The translations under genes were made by a program, and so were the position numbers. The notes under the pieces are model-generated. The model was not told the origin of the DNA, made no database searches, and saw nothing but the letters and a program-made list of their open reading frames with translations. Positions 1-7,933 of a stretch of DNA of 64,000 bases are shown piece by piece (position 1 is the first letter of the stretch; the number at the start of each line of letters is the position of its first letter). This DNA comes from Massilia sp. BJB1822. Its GTDB lineage: Bacteria > Pseudomonadota > Gammaproteobacteria > Burkholderiales > Burkholderiaceae_D. Location of the stretch: NCBI RefSeq assembly GCF_013369485.1, contig NZ_JABWEB010000005.1:124001-188000 (forward strand). Direction: 5' to 3'.

Positions 1-1
1 G

Positions 2-367
2 ACCTTCCCGATCGCCGCCGCCATGGCCGACAACGATGCACAAGGCCGCCTGGGCGACTCCGTCAAGTTCTACTTCGGCGACCAGCCGCACCCGAAAGTG
101 CTGGAAACCCTGAGCACCGACAAGACCAGCCAGAAAACCAATAGCGTGGGCAAGAGCCCTGACCGCGCCTGCAACTGGGCCTTCCTGTCGGCCATGCTGC
201 AGCTGCAGAAGCGCGCCAACGCCCTGGGCGCGAATGCGGTGATCAACATCGTCAGCAACTACAACAACCAGCCTTGGTCCAGCGCTACCGAGTATGAGTG
301 CCATGACGGCGCGATCATGAGCGGCGTGGCGCTGAAGGGCGAATTCGTCCGCATCGAAGCCAAGTAA
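2..367 (+). CDS. Secreted small protein, 'excinuclease ATPase subunit'-named family (5' partial)
   Basis: The reading frame is open to the left edge: the residues before the first internal Met (position 23) read TFPIAAA, which looks like the end of a signal peptide, so the true start lies outside the window. The mature part has a conserved LGANAV segment followed by a serine/asparagine stretch and two cysteines (in RACNW and YECHD). This resembles secreted proteobacterial proteins that databases often call 'excinuclease ATPase subunit', although no UvrA feature is present. The GANAV motif recalls the small YbjQ/RcsF-like fold. The function is unknown; envelope location is inferred from the signal-like N-terminus. 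The gene is followed after 5 bases by the phosphopantetheinyl transferase, suggesting possible co-transcription. Confidence 0.7.
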   Translation, partial: TFPIAAAMADNDAQGRLGDSVKFYFGDQPHPKVLETLSTDKTSQKTNSVGKSPDRACNWAFLSAMLQLQKRANALGANAVINIVSNYNNQPWSSATEYECHDGAIMSGVALKGEFVRIEAK

Positions 368-372
368 TCCGC

Positions 373-990
373 ATGGCTGCCGCTGCCCAGGCGGCCGTCT
401 GGCTGCTGGACGCGGCCGGACTGGCCGCTGCCGACCCCGGCCCCTGGCTGGCCCGTCTCGGCGCCGGCGAGCGGCAGCGCTATCAGCGCTTCATCCGCGA
501 GGAGCGGCGGCGCCAGTTCCTGCTGGGCCGCATGCTGCTGCGCCAGGCCGCGTGCGCGCTGCTTGGCCTGCCGCTGGATGCCTTCACGGTGGAAGAACGC
601 ATCGGCCAGGCACCCTTGCTGCAACTGGCCGGCGGCGCTGCCGCACCGTATTTCAGCCTGTCCCATAGCGGGCCTTGGATTGCCTGCGCCATCAGCCGCG
701 ACACCCCTCTGGGCCTGGATATCGAACGCATCGATCCGACGCGCGACCTGGCGGCCTTGGCGCAGCAAGCTTTCAGCGCGCAGGAAAGCGCCGCGTTCCT
801 GGCCTTGCCCGAACCGCGCCGCAGCGCCGCCTTCTTTTCGCTGTGGAGCCAGCGCGAGGCCGAATACAAGCTGGGCCAGCCGGCCAGCGCCCCCCACTGC
901 CATTTCCTGCCCCACCCCCAGCTCTCCATCGCCGTGTGTGCGGCCGTGCCGCTGGCGCCCGCGCTGCACGCCATCGCCGCACTGGATTGA
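373..990 (+). CDS. 4'-phosphopantetheinyl transferase, Sfp type
   Basis: The 205-residue protein carries the three Sfp-family signatures in order: FSLSHS near residue 95, GLDIERID near 115 (Mg-binding acidic residues), and WSQREAEYK near 160 (the WxxKEA motif with Arg in place of the usual Lys). Such enzymes transfer the phosphopantetheine arm of CoA to a serine of carrier proteins, most often of nonribosomal peptide, polyketide or lysine-pathway enzymes; its length fits the short Sfp/Gsp subgroup. No NRPS or PKS gene is visible here, so the carrier protein must be encoded elsewhere. It begins 5 bases after the preceding secreted-protein gene and is convergent with the DUF3616 gene, 6 bases away. 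The family call is solid; the substrate is unknown. Confidence 0.85.
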   Translation: MAAAAQAAVWLLDAAGLAAADPGPWLARLGAGERQRYQRFIREERRRQFLLGRMLLRQAACALLGLPLDAFTVEERIGQAPLLQLAGGAAAPYFSLSHSGPWIACAISRDTPLGLDIERIDPTRDLAALAQQAFSAQESAAFLALPEPRRSAAFFSLWSQREAEYKLGQPASAPHCHFLPHPQLSIAVCAAVPLAPALHAIAALD

Positions 991-996
991 AGCCGC

Positions 997-1926
997 CTAA
1001 GGCAGTTTGACCGTGACGCTGCGGAAGCTCATGGCGGCCGGATTGCAATTCCCGCCGTCATCGCTCAATAGCACGAACTTATTGCTGTTCGGGATGGCGA
1101 ATACCGCCTCCGGCGACAAGCCTTCCAATCCTTCCACCGCCAGCTTGCGCGGCAGTTCGCCGCTCTTGCCGGACCAGCGGTATAAGGCAAAGCCACCCTT
1201 GTCGCCGCTGGGGCCAGCCACGATCAGATAGCCGGTGCCGGCCGGTTCGATGCTGCGTATGCCCAGCCCATTCAATTCCAGTTCGATCGCCTCGCCGAAG
1301 CGGGCCACCGCATGCTTGGCATCGGCTATCAGTTCAGCGGGATTGAGCAGCGGCACCAGCAGGGCGCGGCCGCGCGGCAGCGGATTGCGGAAGCCGATCA
1401 GCAAGCTATGTTCGGGCGTGGCTGTCAGCCCTTCGATATTCAGGCCGCCTTCTTCTTCCGGCTTTTTGCCGGAGGCTTCCTTCAGTCCGTATTTTTGCGC
1501 CAGCGGCGTTTTCAGCAGGTCGTCCAGCAGGCGGGTATACGGCTGGCCTTCGGGCCGCAGCGGTTGCTGGCTGGTGTCGATGGCGAAGAAGCGGTGGCGC
1601 TCGGGTTTCAGCTCGCCTTTTTTGCTGAGGCTATGGGAGGAAATCCAGTAGATGCGCTGACCGATGGTGGCCGAGCCTTCCAGATCCGATTTTTTCGCCT
1701 TGAGGAAGCTTTCCAGTTCCAGCTTGCCGAGGGGCTGGGCGTTCTCGCGCTCATACAGCAGCAGGGTATTCGATTCGTCGCTGGCGACGATGAAGCGCTT
1801 GGCGCTCAGCGCGGCGGCGGCAGACGCTTCGCACATGCCTTGATAGACGAAGGGCTCGGAGCCGGCCGCCGGCAGGGCCAGGCACGGTACCGCGGCAGCG
1901 GCGCAAAGACGGGGCAGGATGGCCAT
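997..1926 (-). CDS. DUF3616-like exported protein
   Basis: A 309-residue protein with an N-terminal hydrophobic signal-like segment (LCAAAAVPCLALPAAGSEP). The rest alternates short strand-like segments typical of a beta-propeller, including ASDESNTLLLY, GLNIEGLTATPE, IRSIEPAGTGYLIVAG and a C-terminal LLSDDGG. These match the general pattern of DUF3616 proteins, which are predicted extracytoplasmic propellers of unknown function. The ATG start places a typical signal peptide directly at the N-terminus. It is monocistronic, upstream (in its own direction) of nothing but the convergent PPTase. No catalytic residues can be assigned. Confidence 0.65.
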   Translation of the reverse strand: MAILPRLCAAAAVPCLALPAAGSEPFVYQGMCEASAAAALSAKRFIVASDESNTLLLYERENAQPLGKLELESFLKAKKSDLEGSATIGQRIYWISSHSLSKKGELKPERHRFFAIDTSQQPLRPEGQPYTRLLDDLLKTPLAQKYGLKEASGKKPEEEGGLNIEGLTATPEHSLLIGFRNPLPRGRALLVPLLNPAELIADAKHAVARFGEAIELELNGLGIRSIEPAGTGYLIVAGPSGDKGGFALYRWSGKSGELPRKLAVEGLEGLSPEAVFAIPNSNKFVLLSDDGGNCNPAAMSFRSVTVKLP

Positions 1927-1999
1927 CTCGCTCTCCCTAGAGGATAAAGCCCTACTCTACTATGTGCGGCGGGGCAGGGCGCGGCATGGCCGGAAATGA

Positions 2000-2027
2000 A
2001 AAAGCCCGCCATAACAGGCGGGCTTTT
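2000..2027 (-). terminator. Rho-independent terminator (bidirectional form)
   Basis: AAAGCCCGCC (2001-2010), loop ATAACA, GGCGGGCTTTT (2017-2027). It lies directly after the stop of the minus-strand barrel gene and has A/T tracts on both sides, so it can act on either strand. Confidence 0.85.
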
Positions 2028-2051
2028 CGTGCATTCCAATCCGGAAGGGAC

Positions 2052-2612
2052 TTAGAACTTGTAGCGCACGCCGAAGGACAGCAGGTTGGCTTTCAGGTTT
2101 GCGTCTTCGCCTTTAGCCACTTTGCCGAAGTGTTCGAACTCGGCAACCAGGGACACGTTCTTGTTGAACTTGTAGGAAGCGCCGATGCCCAGCAGTGGGG
2201 AGGTGCGGTTAGCGCGGTCGGAATCGTGGTAACGGCCTTCGGTGATGTCGGCGGTCACGCGGTTGCGTGCGAAACCGGCTTTAGCGAACACGTTGAATTG
2301 TTCGTTCAGTGGCAGGGTCGCGGTGCCGGCAACGTAGAAGTTGCGGGTTTTCACGCTGGCGCTGATTGGGCCAACCGATTTTTCTGCTTTGCGCAGGTCG
2401 TTGAAGCCGCCTTCGATGCCGAAGGTGTTGTTGAATTCGTAGCCAGCGTACAGTTTGTAGCCGGTGCTGTGGTCTTTCAGGGAAACGCCTTCGGCGCTCA
2501 GTTTTTGCTCGGCACGGCCGACGTTGCCGCCAACGTAGATGCCTTCAGCTTGGGCGGCGAATGGGAAAGCGACTGCTGCGCCGATCAGGGCGGCGATAAA
2601 CTTGGTTTTCAT
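2052..2612 (-). CDS. OmpA-like outer-membrane beta-barrel protein
   Basis: The 186-residue product starts with a clear signal peptide (MKTKFIAALIGAAVAFPFAAQA, cut after AQA) and continues as alternating amphipathic strands: GIYVGGNVG, TGYKLYAGYEF, TFGIEGGFND, FNVFAKAGFA, SPLLGIGASY, VSLVAEFEHFG, with a terminal LLSFGVRYKF ending in Phe, the usual signal for BAM-dependent insertion. This is the pattern of an eight-stranded OmpA-type transmembrane domain (porin/OmpW-like size), without a peptidoglycan-binding domain. An AGGAATACAAG Shine-Dalgarno precedes the ATG. A sigma70-like -10 and an inverted repeat lie upstream, so expression may be regulated. Lower GC and frequent Lys/Asn codons fit high expression. 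Substrate or pore function is unknown. Confidence 0.85.
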   Translation of the reverse strand: MKTKFIAALIGAAVAFPFAAQAEGIYVGGNVGRAEQKLSAEGVSLKDHSTGYKLYAGYEFNNTFGIEGGFNDLRKAEKSVGPISASVKTRNFYVAGTATLPLNEQFNVFAKAGFARNRVTADITEGRYHDSDRANRTSPLLGIGASYKFNKNVSLVAEFEHFGKVAKGEDANLKANLLSFGVRYKF

Positions 2613-2678
2613 CTTGTATTCCTAAAATTGTTAGCGGTGGCGTATGGCTGCTTCCGCTCCCCTTTTACAGGGGATCGC

Positions 2679-2719
2679 ATTATATACTAGGAGTTAAATA
2701 TTGCGCAAGGGCAATATTT
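2679..2719 (-). promoter_or_regulatory. Promoter of the barrel gene with overlapping inverted repeat
   Basis: On the minus strand a perfect -10 TATAAT lies at 2684-2679 and a weak TTGCGC -35 at 2708-2703 (18-base spacer). An inverted repeat AAATATTGC (2696-2704), loop GCAAGG, GCAATATTT (2711-2719) overlaps the -35. This arrangement suggests an operator. A small hairpin, CCCC...GGGG near 2659-2673, lies in the predicted 5' UTR. All of this is inferred from sequence only. Confidence 0.5.
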
Positions 2720-2816
2720 TAAAGGATTGCCTATTGTTTTTTGCAAGGTAGTGCAGGGTTGCCGCCGCCAGGCTTGTCCTGTATGTTGCAGCTATTTCCA
2801 TTTCCGCCCACCCCTT

Positions 2817-4703
2817 ATGAGCCACTCCAGCCAGTTCGCCCTGCTCGGACAGCGCCGTTTCGCGCCGTTTTTCTGGACCCAGTTCCTCGGCGCCTTCAAC
2901 GACAATCTGTTCAAGACCGCGCTGATCGTCATCATGACTTACGATGCCGCCAGCTGGACCGATCTGTCGCCGTCCACGATCACCAATCTGATCCCCGGCC
3001 TGTTTATCCTGCCCTATGTGCTGTTTTCGGCCACCTCGGGCCAACTGGCCGAGAAGTTTGAAAAGTCCGCGATGGCGCGCTTCATCAAATGGTTGGAGAT
3101 CGGCATCATGGCGCTGGCTGCCGTCGGCTGGCTGACGCATTCGCTCTGGCTGCTGATTGCGGCGATTGTCGGCATGGGCACCCACTCGACCCTGTTCGGC
3201 CCCGTCAAATACGCCTATATGCCGCAGCAGCTCAAGCCGGAGGAACTCACCGGCGGCAACGGCATGGTGGAGATGGGCACCTTCGTCGGCATCCTGCTGG
3301 GACAAGTGTTCGGCGATGTGCTGGTGATGCAGCAGCCGGGCGGCCTGATGCTGGTGGCTGGTGCCACCATGCTGTTTGCCGTGCTTGGCCTGTTCAGCGC
3401 CTACCGCATTCCCCATACGCCGGCCCCGGCGCCGCAGCTGAAGGTGGACTGGAACCCGGTGCGCGAAACCTTCCGCAATCTGGCCTTCGCGCGCAAGAAC
3501 CGCAGCGTCTTCCTCTCCATGCTGGGCAATTCCTGGTTCTGGTTCTATGGCGCCATGGTGCTGGCACAGTTCCCGGTCTTCGCCAAGGATTATCTGCATG
3601 GCGACCATAGCGTCTTCGTCATGCTGCTCACCGCCTTCTCACTCGGCATCGGCGCCGGTTCCCTGCTGTGCGAACGGCTGTCGGGACGCAAGGTGGAAAT
3701 CGGCCTGGTGCCGTTCGGTTCCTTCGGCCTGACGCTGTTCGGCATCGACCTGTATTTCGCCACCCAGGGCTATGTGAACACGGCCGCCGTCGATGCTTTC
3801 GGCATGCTGGCGCAGCAGGGCGCCTGGCGCATCGTCTTCGATGTGGTGATGATCGGCGTGTTCGGCGGCTTCTTCATCGTGCCCCTGTTTGCGCTGATCC
3901 AGCTGCGCTGCGATCCCCAGCATCTGTCGCGCACCATCGCCGGCATGAATATCCTGAACGCCGTGTTCATGGTGGTGGCGGCCGGCGTGGCCATGCTGCT
4001 GCTCCAGCACGGGCTGACGATTCCCGAACTCTTCCTCGCCACGGCGGTCATGAATGCCCTGGTGGCGATCTACATCTTCTCGCTGGTGCCGGAATTCCTG
4101 ATGCGCTTCCTGGCCTGGCTGCTGATCCATACCGTGCACAAGGTGAAGACAATCGACGCTGAGCGCATTCCCGACGAGGGCGCGGCGGTCTTGGTGTGCA
4201 ACCACGTGAGCTATGTGGATGCTATCGTGATCGGTGCTGCCAGCCCGCGACCGATCCGCTTTGTGATGGACCACCGCATCTTCAAGCTGCCCTTGCTGGG
4301 CTGGATCTTCCGCACTGCGCGCGCCATTCCCATCGCGCCGGCCAAGGAAGACCCGTGGCTGATGGAGAAGGCTTACGTCGATATCGCCCAAGCCCTGCAC
4401 GAGGGCGACCTGGTCTGCATTTTCCCGGAAGGGAAGCTGACCGTGACCGGCGACGTCAATGAATTCAAGGGCGGCATCGCCAAGATCATCGAGCGCAGCA
4501 AGGTGCCGGTGATTCCCATGGCCCTGCGCGGCCTGTGGGGGCATTTGCTGAGCCGCCACCAGGACAGTGCCCTGGAGCGCGCCTTCCGCAAAGGCTGGCG
4601 TTCGCGGCTGGCCCTGGCCGTGGGTCAGCCGCTGGCGCCGCATGAGGTCACGCCGGAGCTGCTGCGCAGCCAGGTGCTGGAATTGCGCGGCGACTGGAAG
4701 TAG
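2817..4703 (+). CDS. Lysophospholipid transporter LplT-like MFS domain fused to 1-acylglycerol-phosphate acyltransferase
   Basis: The reading frame is open from 2727, but the ATG at 2817 begins the conserved family N-terminus (MSHSSQFALLGQRRFAPFF followed by FNDNLFKT), giving 628 residues. Residues 1-420 form a 12-helix MFS transporter of the LplT type, with the FNDN motif characteristic of lysophospholipid flippases. Residues about 430-628 are a PlsC-type acyltransferase with the NHVSYVDA (HX4D catalytic) and FPEGKLT boxes. The protein should flip lysophospholipids across the inner membrane and re-acylate them. It corresponds to the E. coli LplT-Aas pair but lacks the acyl-ACP synthetase domain. 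It is single-gene and convergent with the histidine kinase gene. Confidence 0.85.
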   Translation: MSHSSQFALLGQRRFAPFFWTQFLGAFNDNLFKTALIVIMTYDAASWTDLSPSTITNLIPGLFILPYVLFSATSGQLAEKFEKSAMARFIKWLEIGIMALAAVGWLTHSLWLLIAAIVGMGTHSTLFGPVKYAYMPQQLKPEELTGGNGMVEMGTFVGILLGQVFGDVLVMQQPGGLMLVAGATMLFAVLGLFSAYRIPHTPAPAPQLKVDWNPVRETFRNLAFARKNRSVFLSMLGNSWFWFYGAMVLAQFPVFAKDYLHGDHSVFVMLLTAFSLGIGAGSLLCERLSGRKVEIGLVPFGSFGLTLFGIDLYFATQGYVNTAAVDAFGMLAQQGAWRIVFDVVMIGVFGGFFIVPLFALIQLRCDPQHLSRTIAGMNILNAVFMVVAAGVAMLLLQHGLTIPELFLATAVMNALVAIYIFSLVPEFLMRFLAWLLIHTVHKVKTIDAERIPDEGAAVLVCNHVSYVDAIVIGAASPRPIRFVMDHRIFKLPLLGWIFRTARAIPIAPAKEDPWLMEKAYVDIAQALHEGDLVCIFPEGKLTVTGDVNEFKGGIAKIIERSKVPVIPMALRGLWGHLLSRHQDSALERAFRKGWRSRLALAVGQPLAPHEVTPELLRSQVLELRGDWK

Positions 4704-4708
4704 GGTGC

Positions 4709-6238
4709 TTAATGATGGTGCGGGTGGCGCGGCGCCATGTCTGCCTGTGCCAGCTGCAGGATGGTGTCGAAGGCCACCGGCTTGACCAGGTGGTAGTCGA
4801 AACCGGCGCTGTCGGTGTGGTGGCGCGCTTCGTCCTGGCCCCAGCCGCTCAGCGCCACCAGCACTGCATCGTGGGCCGCGGGATGCTGGCGGATCAGGCG
4901 CGCCGCCTCGTAACCGTCCATGCCGGGCATGGACAGATCCATCACCACCAGATCGGGCGGATCGTGCTCCACGGCGGCCAGCGCGGCATAGCCGTCGTAG
5001 GCCGTGCCGACCTCGCAATCGAGGGTGGCGAACATGGCGCTGAGCGAATCGGCGGCGTCATGGTTGTCGTCCACCACCAGCACGCGTTTGCGGCGGCCGT
5101 CGCCGGCGGCGCTGGCTTGCGGCGACGGCAGGGCTGCGCTGCCATCTGCCTGCACTACTACCGGCAAGCGGATGGTAAATTCGCTGCCGCGCCCCGGCCC
5201 CGCGCTGCTGGCCGTGATGCTGCCGCCATGCAGCAGCGCGAACTGGCGCGCCAGGCTCAAGCCGATGCCCAGGCCCGTTTTCAACTGACCGCCGCCCGGC
5301 TTGTTCTGCTCGAACATGGTGAAGATGCGTTCCAGCGCCTCGGCCTCCATGCCGATGCCGTCGTCGCTCACCGTCACTTGCAGCCATTCGTCCTCCGCTG
5401 CGGCCTGCAGCGCGATATGGCCGCCTTCTGGCGTGAATTTGATCGCGTTCGACAGCACATTGGACAGCAGCTGCACCAGGCGCGCGCCATCGGCCCATAG
5501 CAGCACTGGCTGCGGCGGCAGGATGAGGGCGAGGCTGATCCGCTTTGCCGCCGCCGCGGCTTCGCACAGCTCTTCCACATGGGCGATCACCGCCGCCAGC
5601 GTTTGCTGCGCATACTGCAATGCCACTTTGCCGCTGGTGATGCGGGCTACGTCCAGCAAGTCGTCCACCAGCCGAGTCAAGTGGCCGGTCTGGCGTTCGA
5701 TCACGGCGCCGATGCGTTCCAGCTCGGGCGAGGCGGGGGCTATGCGCCGCAGCAGGGCGGCCGAGGTGCGGATGGGCGCCAGCGGATTGCGCAGCTCGTG
5801 GCCCAGGCTGGCCAGGAATTCATCCTTGCGCTGCTCGGCCTCGCGCACCTGGTACTGCTTGCGGCGCGCGCGCAGCAGGGTGTGCAGCACGGTGACCAGG
5901 GTCAGCGTGAGCACCGGGCGCTCCAGCAAGGTCAGATTGCCCAGCTTTAGCACGGCTTGCCGCGCCTGCGGGCTGTCGATGCCGCGCCGCGTCAGCAGCA
6001 GGATGGGCAGGTCGGACCAGGGCGGCTGGCCATCGACGAAGCCTTCCAGCACGCCAAAGGCGCCGACGCCCAGCGCCTCTTCCACTGTCAGCACGCCGCC
6101 GGCCCCGGCGTGCAGGGCTGATGCCAGATCCTCAGCCGAAGCGCAGACATGGCAGCCTATCTGCGCTGCCGTCAGCACTTGCTCGGTCAGTGCGGCGTCG
6201 CGGCCGCCCGGCGCGAAGATCAGGATGCGTCTTTCCAT
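4709..6238 (-). CDS. Hybrid sensor histidine kinase/response regulator, KaiC-linked
   Basis: About 509 residues in three parts. Residues 1-125 form a receiver-like domain that lacks the phospho-acceptor Asp: the expected strand-3 position reads GGVLTVEEAL, and the Lys of the receiver is replaced in LLERPV. Residues 135-360 hold the kinase core: H box GHELRNPL (His147), N box LSNAIKFTPE, G1 DDGIGM, F box IFTMFEQ, G2 GLGIGLSLAR. Residues 383-500 are a canonical receiver with DD near 389, phospho-acceptor Asp433 (VVMDLSMPGMDG) and Lys in HLVKPV. The tail is histidine-rich (RHPHHH). There is no transmembrane segment, so it is a cytosolic kinase. It starts 5 bases after the kaiC-like gene stop, which implies one operon and functional coupling. 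Confidence 0.88.
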   Translation of the reverse strand: MERRILIFAPGGRDAALTEQVLTAAQIGCHVCASAEDLASALHAGAGGVLTVEEALGVGAFGVLEGFVDGQPPWSDLPILLLTRRGIDSPQARQAVLKLGNLTLLERPVLTLTLVTVLHTLLRARRKQYQVREAEQRKDEFLASLGHELRNPLAPIRTSAALLRRIAPASPELERIGAVIERQTGHLTRLVDDLLDVARITSGKVALQYAQQTLAAVIAHVEELCEAAAAAKRISLALILPPQPVLLWADGARLVQLLSNVLSNAIKFTPEGGHIALQAAAEDEWLQVTVSDDGIGMEAEALERIFTMFEQNKPGGGQLKTGLGIGLSLARQFALLHGGSITASSAGPGRGSEFTIRLPVVVQADGSAALPSPQASAAGDGRRKRVLVVDDNHDAADSLSAMFATLDCEVGTAYDGYAALAAVEHDPPDLVVMDLSMPGMDGYEAARLIRQHPAAHDAVLVALSGWGQDEARHHTDSAGFDYHLVKPVAFDTILQLAQADMAPRHPHHH

Positions 6239-6242
6239 GGCC

Positions 6243-7745
6243 TCAGTTGTCCGGTGGCTCGGCCGTGACCGGCACGACCGAGGGGAGAATGCGCGGCACG
6301 CCCGTCAGAATGCCGTGAAAATTTTGCAGCACCGGACCCACATGCACGCCCTTGCCATCCACGGCAAAGCCGCGGATGGTGCGCTCATGACTGCTGCCGC
6401 GTTTCTTTGCGACGGAGATGGCCTGCTTGAGCATGCCCTGGGCCTCGAAGTAGCGCAGCATGATCACATTGTCGGCGATATAGCTGGCATCCACGCCGCT
6501 GCTGGGTGGTTGGCCCAGCATGCCCGGCTGCACTGATACCACGATGGTGACCACGCCGCGCTGACCCAGATACATGAGCAGCTCGTGCAGATAGGTGGCC
6601 ATGAAGCGTTCGTCCGGCACCGCATTCATATAGCCGTTCAAGCTGTCGATGACGATGACGCGCGCGCCGCTGCCCGCCGCATCGACCACCGCCTGGGAGA
6701 ACTGGCCAGGCGAGAGTTCGGCCGGGTCGATCTGCTGCACGGTGAGCTGGCCGGCGCGCATCAAGCCGCTCAGGTTCATGCCCAGGGCATTGCAGCGATT
6801 CAGCAGATTATTGCGCGACTCTTCAAACAGGAACATGGCGCAGCGCTCGCCGCGTGTCCCGGCGGCGGCCACGAATTGCGCGGCCAGCGTCGACTTGCCG
6901 CTGCCGGCCGGGCCGGTGACGAGGGTGCTCATGCCTTCCTCCAGCCCGCCGCCCAGCAGCTGGTCCAGTTCCGTCAGGCCGCTGGAGAGCTGCAGCCGGA
7001 CGTCGGATACGCGGCTCTCGGCGGCCACCAGGCGCGGATAGACGTGCAGCCCGCCAGTAGCGATGCGATAGTCGTGCGCGCCGCCGACGAAAGCGATGCC
7101 GCGGTATTTGACCACGCGCAGGCGGCGCCGTTCGCCGCCGTAAGCCTGGTGCATCACGTCGAGGGTGATCACGCCATGCGCCACGCTGCGCACCTGCAGA
7201 TCGGTATTCAGGGCAGTGCGGTCGTCGAGAAAGATGGTGGTGCAGTTGCGGCTGGCGAGATACTGCTTCAGGGCCAGCACCTGGCGCCGGTAGCGCAGCG
7301 CGCTGTCGGCCAGCAGCTGCAGCTCGGACAGGGAATCGAGCACCACGCGCACCGGCTGCGCGCTTTCCACGGCGGCCACGATGCGCTGGCTGGTCAGCCC
7401 CAGTTCGATTTCGGACGGGTGGAAGATGGTGTACTGCTGGTCGGGCGCCAGCGAGTCCTCGTCGGGGATGATTTCCTCGATCTGGATGCCCGCCATATCC
7501 CAGCCATGCGAGGCGGCGACGGCGCGCAGCTCGACCGCCGTTTCGGCCAAGGTGATGTAGAGCGCCCGTTCGCCCTGGCGCACCCCCTCGTTGAGAAACT
7601 GCAGGGCCAGCGTGGTCTTGCCGGTGCCCGGCTCGCCCTCGACCAGATACAGGCGGTCGCGCGTCAAGCCGCCGGCCAGCACGGTATCCAGGCCGGGCAC
7701 GCCGGACGCGAGGCGGTGGAAGGTATCGCTGTTCTGATTTTCCAT
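6243..7745 (-). CDS. KaiC-like dual RecA-fold ATPase
   Basis: I chose ATG 7745 (500 residues) over the in-frame TTG at 7763 because AAAAGG stands at good distance before it. The protein has two tandem KaiC domains. The first has Walker A GEPGTGKTT (about residue 36) and FLDD for Walker B; the second has Walker A GPAGSGKST (about 280) and VIVIDSLNG. The C-terminal stretch with SYIADNVIMLRY and KKRGSSHERTIRGF is typical of the KaiC/RadA group. Non-cyanobacterial KaiC proteins of this type hydrolyse ATP and autophosphorylate; they are linked to stress or signalling rather than proven clocks. No kaiA or kaiB is adjacent. The downstream hybrid kinase is probably its signalling partner. Confidence 0.88.
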   Translation of the reverse strand: MENQNSDTFHRLASGVPGLDTVLAGGLTRDRLYLVEGEPGTGKTTLALQFLNEGVRQGERALYITLAETAVELRAVAASHGWDMAGIQIEEIIPDEDSLAPDQQYTIFHPSEIELGLTSQRIVAAVESAQPVRVVLDSLSELQLLADSALRYRRQVLALKQYLASRNCTTIFLDDRTALNTDLQVRSVAHGVITLDVMHQAYGGERRRLRVVKYRGIAFVGGAHDYRIATGGLHVYPRLVAAESRVSDVRLQLSSGLTELDQLLGGGLEEGMSTLVTGPAGSGKSTLAAQFVAAAGTRGERCAMFLFEESRNNLLNRCNALGMNLSGLMRAGQLTVQQIDPAELSPGQFSQAVVDAAGSGARVIVIDSLNGYMNAVPDERFMATYLHELLMYLGQRGVVTIVVSVQPGMLGQPPSSGVDASYIADNVIMLRYFEAQGMLKQAISVAKKRGSSHERTIRGFAVDGKGVHVGPVLQNFHGILTGVPRILPSVVPVTAEPPDN

Positions 7746-7866
7746 GGTCGGCTGCCTTTTCAATGCGTACCAGCAAAGTTTAGCCGAGATCGCAAAACCA
7801 CCGTTTCCGATTCGATCTACCCATGTTTTTCATCTAAGTTTGCCAATTTCACCAAAAAAGAATCGC

Positions 7867-7896
7867 TTGACACATTTAGAATGATCGTTCATTCTA
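7867..7896 (+). promoter_or_regulatory. RND operon promoter with TetR-type operator
   Basis: TTGACA (7867-7872) is a perfect -35; the -10 is weak (CATTCT, 7890-7895, 17-base spacer). Between and over them lies a perfect 20-bp dyad: TAGAATGA (7877-7884), TCGT, TCATTCTA (7889-7896). The position, blocking polymerase, and the palindrome size fit an AcrR/TtgR-type operator. The TetR gene at the end of the same operon is the obvious candidate to bind it. Confidence 0.75.
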
Positions 7897-7933
7897 TCGT
7901 CCATCCGAATGATGTATTAATAAAAGGCAAGAT

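Noticed and set aside
5304..6536. A 411-codon plus-strand frame over the kinase gene
   Set aside because: Ser/Arg/Ala-rich mirror frame of the histidine kinase; no motif.
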